From CAYZFD01 sp964477735 (GTDB taxonomy: Bacteria; Bacteroidota; Bacteroidia; Flavobacteriales; Flavobacteriaceae): a stretch of 56,624 nt of DNA. The position numbers were made by a program, and so were the translations under genes. The notes beneath the pieces were generated by a model. It worked only from the letters and a program-made list of their open reading frames with translations, was not told the origin of the DNA and made no database searches. Shown here one piece after another: positions 49,636 to 56,624 of the stretch (positions are counted from its first letter, which is position 1; the number at the start of each line of letters is the position of its first letter). The stretch covers positions 1 to 56,624 of the forward strand of contig CAYZFD010000006.1 of NCBI GenBank assembly GCA_964477735.1. Direction: 5' to 3'.

Positions 49636-52383
49636 TTAACGCATATTGTTTTTTGATTTGTCAAAGACATAGTCGATGACTTCTTGATGTCTTCTGTTTG
49701 ATCGGGTGGAACTTCCTGCTGCTGGAGCGCCATAGAATCGGCGAGAACATACTCTAAATTCTCGCATTTCGGGCAAGTGTAACAGCAAGTGCCCCCATGC
49801 CCCCATGTTTCGGGGTTCTTCTTGGGCCCAAACCCAATCGGTAGCATTTTCATAGCGAGCCAAAACTTGCTGAATTTGATCGGTTGGTAGTGGAAACAGT
49901 TGCTCTAATCGTACTAAGGCCAGGTCGTGGCGACCTTCTTTTTCGCGTCGGTCCAGCAGGTCATAATAAAACTTTCCTGTGCAAAACACTACTGAACGGA
50001 TGTCTTTAGGATTCATTTCCTTATCGTCGATCAGTGGTTCGAATTGTCCGTTGGTGAAATCTTCAATAGGAGAGATAGCCTTAGGGTGGCGCAACAAACT
50101 TTTGGGCGTAAACACAACTAGAGGTTTTCGGTAGGTGGTTTTGAGTTGGCGGCGTAGGATGTGGTAAAAATTGGCAGGAGTTGTACAATCTGCCACAAAC
50201 ATATTGTCTTTGGCACAAAGTTGCAAGTAGCGTTCCATTCGTGCCGAAGAATGTTCTGCACCCTGACCTTCATAGCCGTGGGGCAAAAGCAATACAAGTC
50301 CGTTTTGCAATTTCCACTTGTCTTCGGCAGCCGACAAATATTGATCGATCATAATTTGTGCACCGTTGCTAAAATCCCCAAACTGTGCTTCCCAAATGGT
50401 GAGCGTGTTAGGACTGGCCATGGCATAGCCATAATCGAATCCCATTACACCATATTCTGACAACAAGGAGTTGTAGATATAAAAATGGCCTTGTGCCCCG
50501 CCGAGTTGGTTGAGCAAAATCACCTCTTCTTCGGAATCTTCGACTTTTAGAACAGCATGACGGTGAGAGAATGTGCCTCTCTCAACGTCTTGCCCAGACA
50601 AGCGCACATCAAAGCCTTCGCTGAGCAGGGTTCCATAGGCCAAAAGCTCGCCCATACCCCAATCGAGTTGCCCCTTTTCGAAAAACATTTTATGCCGATC
50701 TTCGATGAGTCTGCTGGCTTTTCTTAAAAACTTCTTGTCTTTAGGAAGTTGGGTGATTTTGGCAGCAATTTGGGTTAGTTTTTCGAGAGGAAAGCTTGTT
50801 TCGACGGGCCACAACATTTCGGCTTCTTTGACTCTAATAAAACCATCCCACTCATTTTGCATAAACGGCGTGATGATGGTGGTTTCTACCTTGCGCGAAT
50901 CTTCTAGCTTTTGATCTAAAATTCCTTTGTATTCGTTTTCCAATTCCTGCACCGCTTGGGGCGTAATGATGCCTTCGGCGATGAGTTTTTGGGCATAAAT
51001 GTCTCTTGGGTTGGGGTGATTGGCAATAGCCTTATAGAGCTTGGGTTGGGTGAAGCGTGGTTCGTCGCCTTCGTTGTGGCCATAGCGACGATACCCCAAC
51101 AGGTCAATAAAAACATCACGTCCGAATTTCATACGAAAATCTACGGCAAACAAAACGGCGTGTACCACAGCCTCTACATCATCGGCGTTGACATGCATGA
51201 CGGGTGACAGGGTAACTTTGCCTACATCTGTGCAATAGGTGCCCGATCTGGCATCGAGATAATTAGTGGTAAATCCGATTTGGTTGTTCACCACTATGTG
51301 AATGGTTCCTTGGGTTTTGTAGCCGTCTAATAGTGCCATTTGAACGACCTCATAGACGACCCCCTGACCTGCAATGGCGGCATCACCATGAATGAGAATG
51401 GGCAGCACTTTTTCGGGATGCTGGGCATAGTGACGATCTTGTTTGGCGCGCGTAATCCCTTCCACCACAGCATTAACCGTTTCGAGGTGAGAGGGGTTGG
51501 GTGCGATATTCATGTTCACTTGATGGCCCGCATCGGTTAGGCGGTTTACGGTCCACCCTAGGTGATATTTCACGTCGCCATCAAAAACCAATTCTTCGTA
51601 ATCTTTGCCGTCGAACTCGCTGAAAATATCCTGAGCTGGTTTGCCAAAAATATTGGTGAGTGTGTTGAGGCGACCACGGTGGGCCATGCCCACAACAAAC
51701 TCCTCTACCCCACTTTTGGCACCATGCTCAATGATGGCGTCGAGAGCTGGGATGAGAGATTCGCCACCTTCGAGCGAAAAGCGTTTTTGGCCTACATATT
51801 TGGTATGTAGAAAACTTTCGAAGGCCACAGCTTCGGTAAGTTTTCGCAGAATGTGTTTCTTTTGTTTGGCGTCAAAATTGGGGTGATTGTCGTTTGGGTT
51901 TAGGCGTTGCTGAATCCAGGAAACCCGTTCGGGATTTCTGATGTACATATATTCCAACCCTATAGAATCACAATAAATTCTTTCGAGGTGAATGATGATA
52001 TCGGCCAGGGTGGCTGGGCCGCCAATGCCAAGAATTTCTCCTGCACTAAACAGGGTGTCTAGGTCGTCTTTACTGAGCCCAAAATTTTCGATTTCTAGGG
52101 TTGGTGCATATTGGCGACGTGCTCGAACAGGGTTTGTTTTGGTGAACAGGTGTCCCCTGCTTCGGTAACCGTCAATGAGCTTTACAACCTGGAATTCTTT
52201 GAGTACATTGTCGGGGATTTCGATTTGGGTGGTGTTTTGTCCTGTTTGTTCCATTCCAAAGTCGAAACCTTGAAAAAAGGCACGCCAGCTGGGTTCTACA
52301 CTGTCGGGGTTGATGAGGTATTGGTCATACAACTCAGCAAAGTAGGCGGTGTGCGCCGCGTTTAGGAAGGAGAATTGATCCAT
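49636..52383 (-). CDS. sucA: 2-oxoglutarate dehydrogenase E1
   Basis: Thiamine-diphosphate enzyme of 915 residues that decarboxylates 2-oxoglutarate. It starts FSFLNAAHTAYFAELYDQY, the E1o N-terminus that contacts partners. The active site has VVGMAHRGRLNTLTNIFGKP, GDAAIAGQGVVYEV and VVNNQIGFTT (ThDP/metal motif), RYGHNEGDEP, and in the C-terminal half RGTFSHRHAVL and QFGDFSNGAQIMIDQYLSA. Full length and intact. Confidence 0.98.
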   Translation of the reverse strand: MDQFSFLNAAHTAYFAELYDQYLINPDSVEPSWRAFFQGFDFGMEQTGQNTTQIEIPDNVLKEFQVVKLIDGYRSRGHLFTKTNPVRARRQYAPTLEIENFGLSKDDLDTLFSAGEILGIGGPATLADIIIHLERIYCDSIGLEYMYIRNPERVSWIQQRLNPNDNHPNFDAKQKKHILRKLTEAVAFESFLHTKYVGQKRFSLEGGESLIPALDAIIEHGAKSGVEEFVVGMAHRGRLNTLTNIFGKPAQDIFSEFDGKDYEELVFDGDVKYHLGWTVNRLTDAGHQVNMNIAPNPSHLETVNAVVEGITRAKQDRHYAQHPEKVLPILIHGDAAIAGQGVVYEVVQMALLDGYKTQGTIHIVVNNQIGFTTNYLDARSGTYCTDVGKVTLSPVMHVNADDVEAVVHAVLFAVDFRMKFGRDVFIDLLGYRRYGHNEGDEPRFTQPKLYKAIANHPNPRDIYAQKLIAEGIITPQAVQELENEYKGILDQKLEDSRKVETTIITPFMQNEWDGFIRVKEAEMLWPVETSFPLEKLTQIAAKITQLPKDKKFLRKASRLIEDRHKMFFEKGQLDWGMGELLAYGTLLSEGFDVRLSGQDVERGTFSHRHAVLKVEDSEEEVILLNQLGGAQGHFYIYNSLLSEYGVMGFDYGYAMASPNTLTIWEAQFGDFSNGAQIMIDQYLSAAEDKWKLQNGLVLLLPHGYEGQGAEHSSARMERYLQLCAKDNMFVADCTTPANFYHILRRQLKTTYRKPLVVFTPKSLLRHPKAISPIEDFTNGQFEPLIDDKEMNPKDIRSVVFCTGKFYYDLLDRREKEGRHDLALVRLEQLFPLPTDQIQQVLARYENATDWVWAQEEPRNMGAWGHLLLHLPEMREFRVCSRRFYGAPAAGSSTRSNRRHQEVIDYVFDKSKNNMR

Positions 52384-52418
52384 TTCTATTTTCTTAGATT
52401 CTAAAACAATCTAAAGAG

Positions 52419-52426
52419 CAAAATTA
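52419..52426 (-). promoter_or_regulatory. -7 box upstream of sucA
   Basis: Leftward TAATTTTG, matching TAnnTTTG, 35 bases before the sucA ATG. A TTG lies 16 bases further upstream (52445-52443), one base short of the usual spacing. Confidence 0.55.
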
Positions 52427-52506
52427 ATACTTTTCTGATAACCAATTGTTTAAAATTTGTGAAAAAAAGTCGGTTTTAAAAACCCAAAAAATGTATTTTT
52501 ACTTTC

Positions 52507-53781
52507 ATGTTTGCTTTGGTCGATTGTAATAATTTTTATGCCTCTTGTGAGCGGATTTTTCAGCCGCAGCTAGAAGGAAAACCCATCGCAATATTGTCGA
52601 ACAACGATGGCTGTGTGATTGCGCGCAGCAATGAGGCCAAGGCACTGGGACTGCCTATGGGGGCACCTGCCTTTCAATATCAAAACTTTTTTAGAGCGCA
52701 TCGGGTTCATGTTTTTTCGTCGAACTATCCTCTTTACGGTGACATGAGCAATCGCGTGATGAACATTCTGAAGCAGTTTACGCCCCAAGTGGAGGTTTAC
52801 AGCATTGATGAGGCTTTTTTGCAATTTGAAGGCTTTGATCAGCACGACATGGCCAACTACGGCAAGCAAATGAAAAGTAGGGTTCAGAAATGGACAGGGA
52901 TGCCAGTGAGCATTGGATTTGGACCCAGCAAGGCTTTGGCTAAGGTGGCCAATAAAATTGCCAAAAAATTTGCCGAACGCACTGGAGGAGTATATGTGAT
53001 CGACAACGAAGAAAAGCGACTCAAAGCCTTGAAATGGTTGCCTATTGACGATGTTTGGGGGATTGGGCGTCAACACAGCAAACGACTTCAGCAACTGCAA
53101 GTGAAAACGGCTTATGATTTTACGCAACTTTCAGATGCGTGGGTGCGAAAAAACATGACGGTTGTGGGACTTCGGCTGAAGAAAGATTTGGAGGGCGTGG
53201 CATCGATTGGATTAGAAGAGCTTCCTGCGCCTAAAAAAATGATTGCTACTACTCGAAGTTTTGAAAGCAATTTAACCGATTTCGATGAGGTGAAAGAGCG
53301 CATCAGCACTTTTGCTACGATCTGTGCGCAAAAGCTTCGACAGCAAAAAAGTGCCTGCCACATGATTTATGTTTTTGTGCGGAGCAATCCATTTCAAACC
53401 CAGCAACCACAATATAGAAACAGCCAGCTGGTTTCACTTCCTTTTGCCACAAACTCCAGCATCACAATTGGCCAACAAGCTACAAAAGCCCTGGCCAATA
53501 TTTTTAAGCCAGGAGTGTGCTATAAAAAAGCGGGGGTTGTTGTGATGGGCTTGGTGCCAGAAAAACAACGACAACTGGATTTGTTCTGCGAAGAAAACCC
53601 ACGTCATCAACCCTTGATGCAAGCGCTTGATCGGCTTCATAAAAAATATGGTTCACACAAAGTAAAGCTTGCCAGCCAAGATTTGGCGCGAACCTGGAAA
53701 ATGAAACAATCGCGGCTTTCGCCACGCTACACTACAGACATCCACGACATCATCACCGTTAAAGCCACAGAACACGCATGA
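52507..53781 (+). CDS. umuC: Y-family DNA polymerase V catalytic subunit UmuC
   Basis: Translesion polymerase of 424 residues. The palm has FALVDCNNFYASCERIF with the first catalytic Asp and VYSIDEAFLQF with the Asp-Glu pair; SIGFGPSKALAKVANKIAKK is the UmuC-type fingers segment, and DVWGIGRQHSKRL the helix-hairpin-helix. A C-terminal little-finger domain and DUF4113-like end (RQLDLFCEENPRHQPLMQAL, SPRYTTDIHDI) follow. It is upstream of umuD and overlaps it by ATGA. The usual order is umuD before umuC. Confidence 0.96.
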   Translation: MFALVDCNNFYASCERIFQPQLEGKPIAILSNNDGCVIARSNEAKALGLPMGAPAFQYQNFFRAHRVHVFSSNYPLYGDMSNRVMNILKQFTPQVEVYSIDEAFLQFEGFDQHDMANYGKQMKSRVQKWTGMPVSIGFGPSKALAKVANKIAKKFAERTGGVYVIDNEEKRLKALKWLPIDDVWGIGRQHSKRLQQLQVKTAYDFTQLSDAWVRKNMTVVGLRLKKDLEGVASIGLEELPAPKKMIATTRSFESNLTDFDEVKERISTFATICAQKLRQQKSACHMIYVFVRSNPFQTQQPQYRNSQLVSLPFATNSSITIGQQATKALANIFKPGVCYKKAGVVVMGLVPEKQRQLDLFCEENPRHQPLMQALDRLHKKYGSHKVKLASQDLARTWKMKQSRLSPRYTTDIHDIITVKATEHA

Positions 53782-54221
53782 AGCGCATTGCAAACACCAA
53801 GCATTTGACTTTTTTTACGCCCGAACCCGATGAAGATTTTGGGCAGTGGCTGGCCGAAGAAGGCGTTTCGGCAGGCTTTCCTTCTCCTGCCGATGATTTT
53901 AAGGAAGTGCGTATTAGCCTAGACCACACACTTGTGAAAAACAAAGAAGCTACTTTCTATGCCCGAGTGGAAGGAGAATCAATGATTGGCGCAGGCCTAA
54001 GCCATGGCGACTTGCTGGTGATTGACCGAAGTCTAGAACCCCAAGATGGCAAAATTGCGGTTTGTTTTATTGATGGTAACTTCACAGTGAAGCGCCTAAA
54101 AGTTTCTAAAGAAGGGGTGTATTTGATGCCTGAAAACCCCAATTATCACCCCATTAAGGTTCAGGAAGAAGACCAACTTATCATTTGGGGCGTGGTGACC
54201 TTTGTGATTAAGGCGGTGTAG
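53778..54221 (+). CDS. umuD: UmuD, self-cleaving S24-family subunit
   Basis: Partner of UmuC, 147 residues. The cleavage site is Ala32-Gly33 in SAGFPSPADD, a close match to the UmuD site. The catalytic Ser68 is in GESMIGAGL and Lys105 in NFTVKRL, so RecA-stimulated self-cleavage should work. There is no DNA-binding domain, which separates it from LexA. Coupled to umuC by a 4-base overlap. Its stop is two bases from the convergent recombinase stop. Confidence 0.95.
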   Translation: MKRIANTKHLTFFTPEPDEDFGQWLAEEGVSAGFPSPADDFKEVRISLDHTLVKNKEATFYARVEGESMIGAGLSHGDLLVIDRSLEPQDGKIAVCFIDGNFTVKRLKVSKEGVYLMPENPNYHPIKVQEEDQLIIWGVVTFVIKAV

Positions 54222-54223
54222 CG

Positions 54224-55066
54224 CTACAACTGGTCTAGCGGACTTGTAATGTTGTTTTTTGAGATTTTGGTAACGTGGGTGTAAAGCTCTGTGGTTTTAA
54301 TGGAATTATGCCCTAACAATTCTTGTACATATCTGATATTGATGCCGTTTTCGAGTTGGTGGGTGGCATAGGAATGTCGCAGCATGTGCGGCGTTACCGG
54401 CTTTTGGATTTTGGCTTCTCGCGCATATTTTTTGATAAAACTCTGAATGCTTTTTGCGGAATAGTTTCCGCCACTTTGCCCTTCAAAAAGGTAATGTTTA
54501 GGGCGGTAGGCTGTGTAGTATTGCCGAAGGCTTTCGAGCAACGATAGTGGCAAGGGCAATGCGCGGTCCTTCTTGCCCTTGGCCGCACGCACCATAAGGC
54601 GCATGGCAGAAGAATCTATATCTGCTATTTTCAGCGCAATAACCTCCGATACGCGCAACCCACAGCCATAGAGAATTTTTAAAATGCACCCATGCTTAAG
54701 GTTGGTGCATTGTTGCAACAGTCTTTTTACTTCCGGAACCGTTAAATACTTTGGAAGTGGTTTGGTTTTGCGTTTGGGATAAAGTGACGAGAGTTTTAGT
54801 TTGCGGTTGTAGTAAAGCAAATAAAACCTAGCAATACTTGCTAAAATTTGCTTTTGATAGACGGCGCTAATGCGATGCTTAGATTGCAAGTGGTGTATAA
54901 ACTTTTGGATTTGTGGCAGGGTGACACGCTCCAAATCGTGGTGCTGAAAAGCAACTAAAAATTTGGCAAGGGCGTTTTTATAGGTTTTTATACTGGAAGG
55001 CGCATAGCGTTGTAAACGTAGTTTAACTTCAAAATCGGAAAGTAGGTTGTCGGTGTTGGGACACAT
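54224..55066 (-). CDS. tyrosine recombinase, possibly integron-integrase-related
   Basis: Site-specific recombinase of 280 residues. N-terminal SAM-like core-binding domain (1-95), then the catalytic domain with Arg138 (CGLRVSE), Lys165 region (KGKKDR), His227 and Arg230 (HMLRHSYAT), His253 (LLGHNS) and nucleophile Tyr262 (YTHV). All are intact. The ending ITSPLDQL recalls the SPLD-type end of integron integrases, but the IntI-specific insertion between the KGKKDR and HMLRH motifs is not present, and the length is nearer XerC/D. It is divergent from the DUF2130 gene and converges on umuD. An orphan chromosomal or mobile-element integrase is the alternative. Confidence 0.9.
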   Translation of the reverse strand: MCPNTDNLLSDFEVKLRLQRYAPSSIKTYKNALAKFLVAFQHHDLERVTLPQIQKFIHHLQSKHRISAVYQKQILASIARFYLLYYNRKLKLSSLYPKRKTKPLPKYLTVPEVKRLLQQCTNLKHGCILKILYGCGLRVSEVIALKIADIDSSAMRLMVRAAKGKKDRALPLPLSLLESLRQYYTAYRPKHYLFEGQSGGNYSAKSIQSFIKKYAREAKIQKPVTPHMLRHSYATHQLENGINIRYVQELLGHNSIKTTELYTHVTKISKNNITSPLDQL

Positions 55067-55087
55067 AACATTCGCTTTTGGTAAATT

Positions 55088-55197
55088 GATATACGCTATA
55101 AATATAGTCTATTTTATTGATTTGCAAAAATTTGTAAAACAACCCTTAAAATCGATATACGAAATCCATATAGATTGGATATACGCAATACGTATAT
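55088..55197. repeat. GATATACG repeats in the recombinase/DUF2130 intergenic region
   Basis: GATATACG occurs at 55088-55095, 55154-55161 and 55178-55185. The last forms an inverted pair with CGTATAT at 55191-55197 (ATATACG-CAATA-CGTATAT). ATCCA/TGGAT also form a small inverted pair at 55163-55180. Repeated boxes next to a recombinase gene suggest protein-binding sites of an att region. Confidence 0.7.
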
Positions 55198-55200
55198 TTG
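55193..55200 (+). promoter_or_regulatory. outward -7 box for the DUF2130 gene
   Basis: TATATTTG, a full TAnnTTTG match, overlaps the inverted repeat and lies 52 bases before the ATG at 55253. TTG at 55175-55177 is 15 bases upstream, slightly short. Predicted transcription would begin near 55204, at the flanking TGTTGTGGTG. Confidence 0.5.
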
Positions 55201-55202
55201 GG

Positions 55203-56540
55203 TGTTGTGGTGCATTTGAAGAAAAATCCGAACTTTTAAGAAAATATTGAATATGAACGAAATAAAATGTCCTAAATGTAAAGAAGCATTTAAAGTAGAT
55301 GAAGCAGGATTTGCAGATATACTTAAACAAGTTCGTGACCAACAATTTGAAGAAGAAATTAATTCAAGGTTGGCAATAGCAGAAAAGGAAAAAAACGATG
55401 CTATAAAACTTGCAGAAGCAACTACAAAAAATTCATTCCAAGCTGAACTTGCCGAAAAGGAAAAAGAAATTTCATTGTTAAAAGCCAACAGTAAGAGTGA
55501 GTTAATTGAAAAGTTAGCAGAAAAAGATGCTGAATTAGCAAAGGTTAACTCTAAAATTCAGAATGCTGAAACTGAAAAAAAACTTGCAATATCTGAAGCC
55601 GTTAAGCAAGTTGAAAAAGAAAGAGATGATTTGGCTAATAGTCTTAAAATTAAAGATACTGAAAAGGAATTACTCGAAAAATCAATAAAAGAACAATTTA
55701 ATAATCAGCTTGTTGCAAAAGACGAAACTATAAAAATGAGAGATGAGGAAATTACTCGTCTAAAAGATTATAAACAAAAACTTTCAACAAAGATGGTTGG
55801 AGAAAGTTTGGAACAACATTGCGAATCTGAATTTAATAGAATTAGAACGACAGCCTTTCCGAATGCATTTTTTGGAAAAGACAATGATGCGAGTTTAGGA
55901 ACAAAAGGAGATTTTATATTTAGAGAATCTGATGCTTCTGGAAATGAAATTATTTCTATTATGTTCGAGATGAAGAACGAAAATGAAACAACTTCTAATA
56001 AAAAGAAAAATGAAGACTTTTTTGCGAAATTAGATAAAGACAGAACTAATAAAAATTGTGAATATGCAGTACTTGTATCTCTATTAGAGTCTGACAGTGA
56101 ATTTTATAATACAGGTATCGTAGATGTTTCGTATCATTTTCCTAAAATGTATGTGGTTAGACCTCAATTCTTTTTGCCAATTATTTCATTCTTACGGAAC
56201 GCTGCTTTAAATTCAATGAAATATAAAGGAGAGTTAGCTCAAATTAGAAACCAAAATATTGACATCACTAATTTTGAAGAAAAGATTAATGCTTTTAAAA
56301 CTGGTTTTGCAAAGAACTATGAGTTGGCTAATAGAAAATTTAATACAGCAATTGCCGAAATAGATAAAACAATAAGTCATCTTCAAAAAACCAAAGATGC
56401 ATTGTTATCATCGGACAGAAATTTAAGATTGGCAAATGACAAGGCAGAAGGGTTAACCATTAAAAAGTTGACACACGGAAATCCGACAATGAAAGAAAAA
56501 TTTGATAATTTAAATAACAAATAAAAACGACACCACAACA
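55203..56540. repeat. 10-bp inverted repeat bracketing the DUF2130 gene
   Basis: TGTTGTGGTG (55203-55212) lies 40 bases before the ATG and its exact inverse complement CACCACAACA (56531-56540) lies 6 bases after the stop codon. In integron cassettes the first bases of a cassette are complementary to its own R'' box; this fits that relation, though GTTGTGG departs from the core GTTRRRY at two positions. Confidence 0.6.
55253..56524 (+). CDS. DUF2130 coiled-coil protein with PD-(D/E)xK-like motif
   Basis: A 423-residue protein. The ATG at 55253 is chosen over a TTG two codons earlier. N-terminus IKCPKCKEAF has a zinc-ribbon-like CxxC (Cys6, Cys9). Residues 20-180 are a long charged coiled coil. 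The conserved domain starts KMVGESLEQHCESEFNRIR; then GTKGDFIFR (Asp220) and IISIMFEMKNE (Glu239, Lys241) give a D-x18-E-x-K pattern like PD-(D/E)xK nucleases. A second helical stretch ends the protein. The gene is clearly more AT-rich than umuC or sucA, suggesting acquisition. Function of DUF2130 is not established; nuclease activity is inference. Confidence 0.85.
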   Translation: MNEIKCPKCKEAFKVDEAGFADILKQVRDQQFEEEINSRLAIAEKEKNDAIKLAEATTKNSFQAELAEKEKEISLLKANSKSELIEKLAEKDAELAKVNSKIQNAETEKKLAISEAVKQVEKERDDLANSLKIKDTEKELLEKSIKEQFNNQLVAKDETIKMRDEEITRLKDYKQKLSTKMVGESLEQHCESEFNRIRTTAFPNAFFGKDNDASLGTKGDFIFRESDASGNEIISIMFEMKNENETTSNKKKNEDFFAKLDKDRTNKNCEYAVLVSLLESDSEFYNTGIVDVSYHFPKMYVVRPQFFLPIISFLRNAALNSMKYKGELAQIRNQNIDITNFEEKINAFKTGFAKNYELANRKFNTAIAEIDKTISHLQKTKDALLSSDRNLRLANDKAEGLTIKKLTHGNPTMKEKFDNLNNK

Positions 56541-56624
56541 ATGGCTATAAGTAATTGCTTGTTCTCGCATACTTCTGAAAATCCTCGCGGATTTTCAGTT
56601 TGGTGTGTACTTGCAAAGTTAAGT
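56530..56624 (+). repeat. folded, possibly attC-like element at the window end
   Basis: After the DUF2130 stop, ACACCA (56530-56535) can pair with TGGTGT (56601-56606). Inside, CTGAAAATCC (56575-56584) pairs perfectly with GGATTTTCAG (56589-56598) around TCGC. The last seven bases, GTTAAGT, match the integron core consensus GTTRRRY. The window stops here, as contigs do at multi-copy sequence. It could also be a plain terminator or another repeat family. Confidence 0.5.

Noticed and set aside
55067..56624. A canonical integron with standard attI and attC sites
   Set aside because: No RYYYAAC box is found, the upstream core is GTTGTGG, and the recombinase lacks the IntI insertion. Only an integron-like arrangement is proposed.
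1..56624. CRISPR arrays, rRNA operons, insertion sequences and prophage genes
   Set aside because: No regularly spaced repeats, rRNA sequence, transposase or phage structural genes were recognised. The only recombinase is the one at 54224-55066.

Overview
The window is a 56.6 kb piece of chromosome from a member of the Bacteroidota, very probably a marine-type flavobacterium (Flavobacteriales). Evidence read from the sequence: gliding-motility genes gldD and gldE behind mutY and ssb; a PorT-like barrel gene behind an ExbB/ExbD/ExbD set; TonB-dependent receptors; an atpD-atpC pair standing apart from the other ATP synthase genes; ribosomal proteins S16 and L21 with long added tails; repeated Bacteroidetes-type -7 boxes (TAnnTTTG); and few Shine-Dalgarno sequences. 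The DNA is AT-rich and compact. Many convergent neighbours overlap at their stop codons, and no gene-free stretch exceeds about 190 bp.

Layout. 1-5.0 kb: dnaE (cut by the left edge, with an N-terminal proofreading domain), rpsP (interrupted by a 100-N assembly gap), rimM and a TonB-dependent receptor. 4.9-12.3 kb: a sugar block with galT, galK, a PfkB-type fructokinase, a secreted GH2 beta-galactosidase-like enzyme and a secreted GH32 fructan/sucrose hydrolase. 12.4-12.7 kb: tRNA-Leu, tRNA-Gly and a decayed tRNA. 12.8-19.7 kb: mutS, a TrmH/SpoU methyltransferase, a FolK-deoxynucleoside kinase fusion, sppA and a queuosine-precursor transporter. 19.7-26.4 kb: rpmA-rplU, a DUF937 protein, a pair of M16 peptidases, an EamA transporter and a Cys-rich HMA-domain lipoprotein. 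26.3-32.4 kb: gldD-gldE-ssb-mutY, HU, a 30-residue very basic ORF, rng and recX. 32.4-37.8 kb: a biotin operon (bioF-bioD-bioA-ketoacyl synthase-bioB). 37.8-39.6 kb: atpD-atpC. 39.8-45.9 kb: a large TonB-dependent receptor and an exbB-orf-exbD-exbD-PorT-like cluster. 45.9-52.4 kb: tRNA-Ser, ansA, tatD, a retropepsin-like protein and sucA-sucB.

Right end, 52.5-56.6 kb: this is the accessory part. An umuC-umuD operon runs into a tyrosine recombinase. That recombinase is divergent from one AT-rich DUF2130 gene. The 180-bp intergenic region holds repeated GATATACG boxes and an outward -7 box. The DUF2130 gene is bracketed by a 10-bp inverted repeat (55203-55212 and 56531-56540) and followed by a strongly folded sequence in which the window ends. 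This resembles a small integron (integrase, att-like region with promoter, one cassette, attC-like element), although the core-site match is imperfect. It is the best candidate here for something undescribed.

Four reading problems are corrected in the annotation. The rpsP gap is flanked by an exact 55-bp duplication, so the two halves join in frame. The HMA lipoprotein probably carries a one-base deletion near its 3' end. Several start codons are moved inward (galT, GH32, rplU, bioF, the PorT-like gene, exbB, tatD, a TonB receptor), mostly because a terminator, an upstream gene or a signal peptide decides. A 30-codon gene at 30100-30192 is added.
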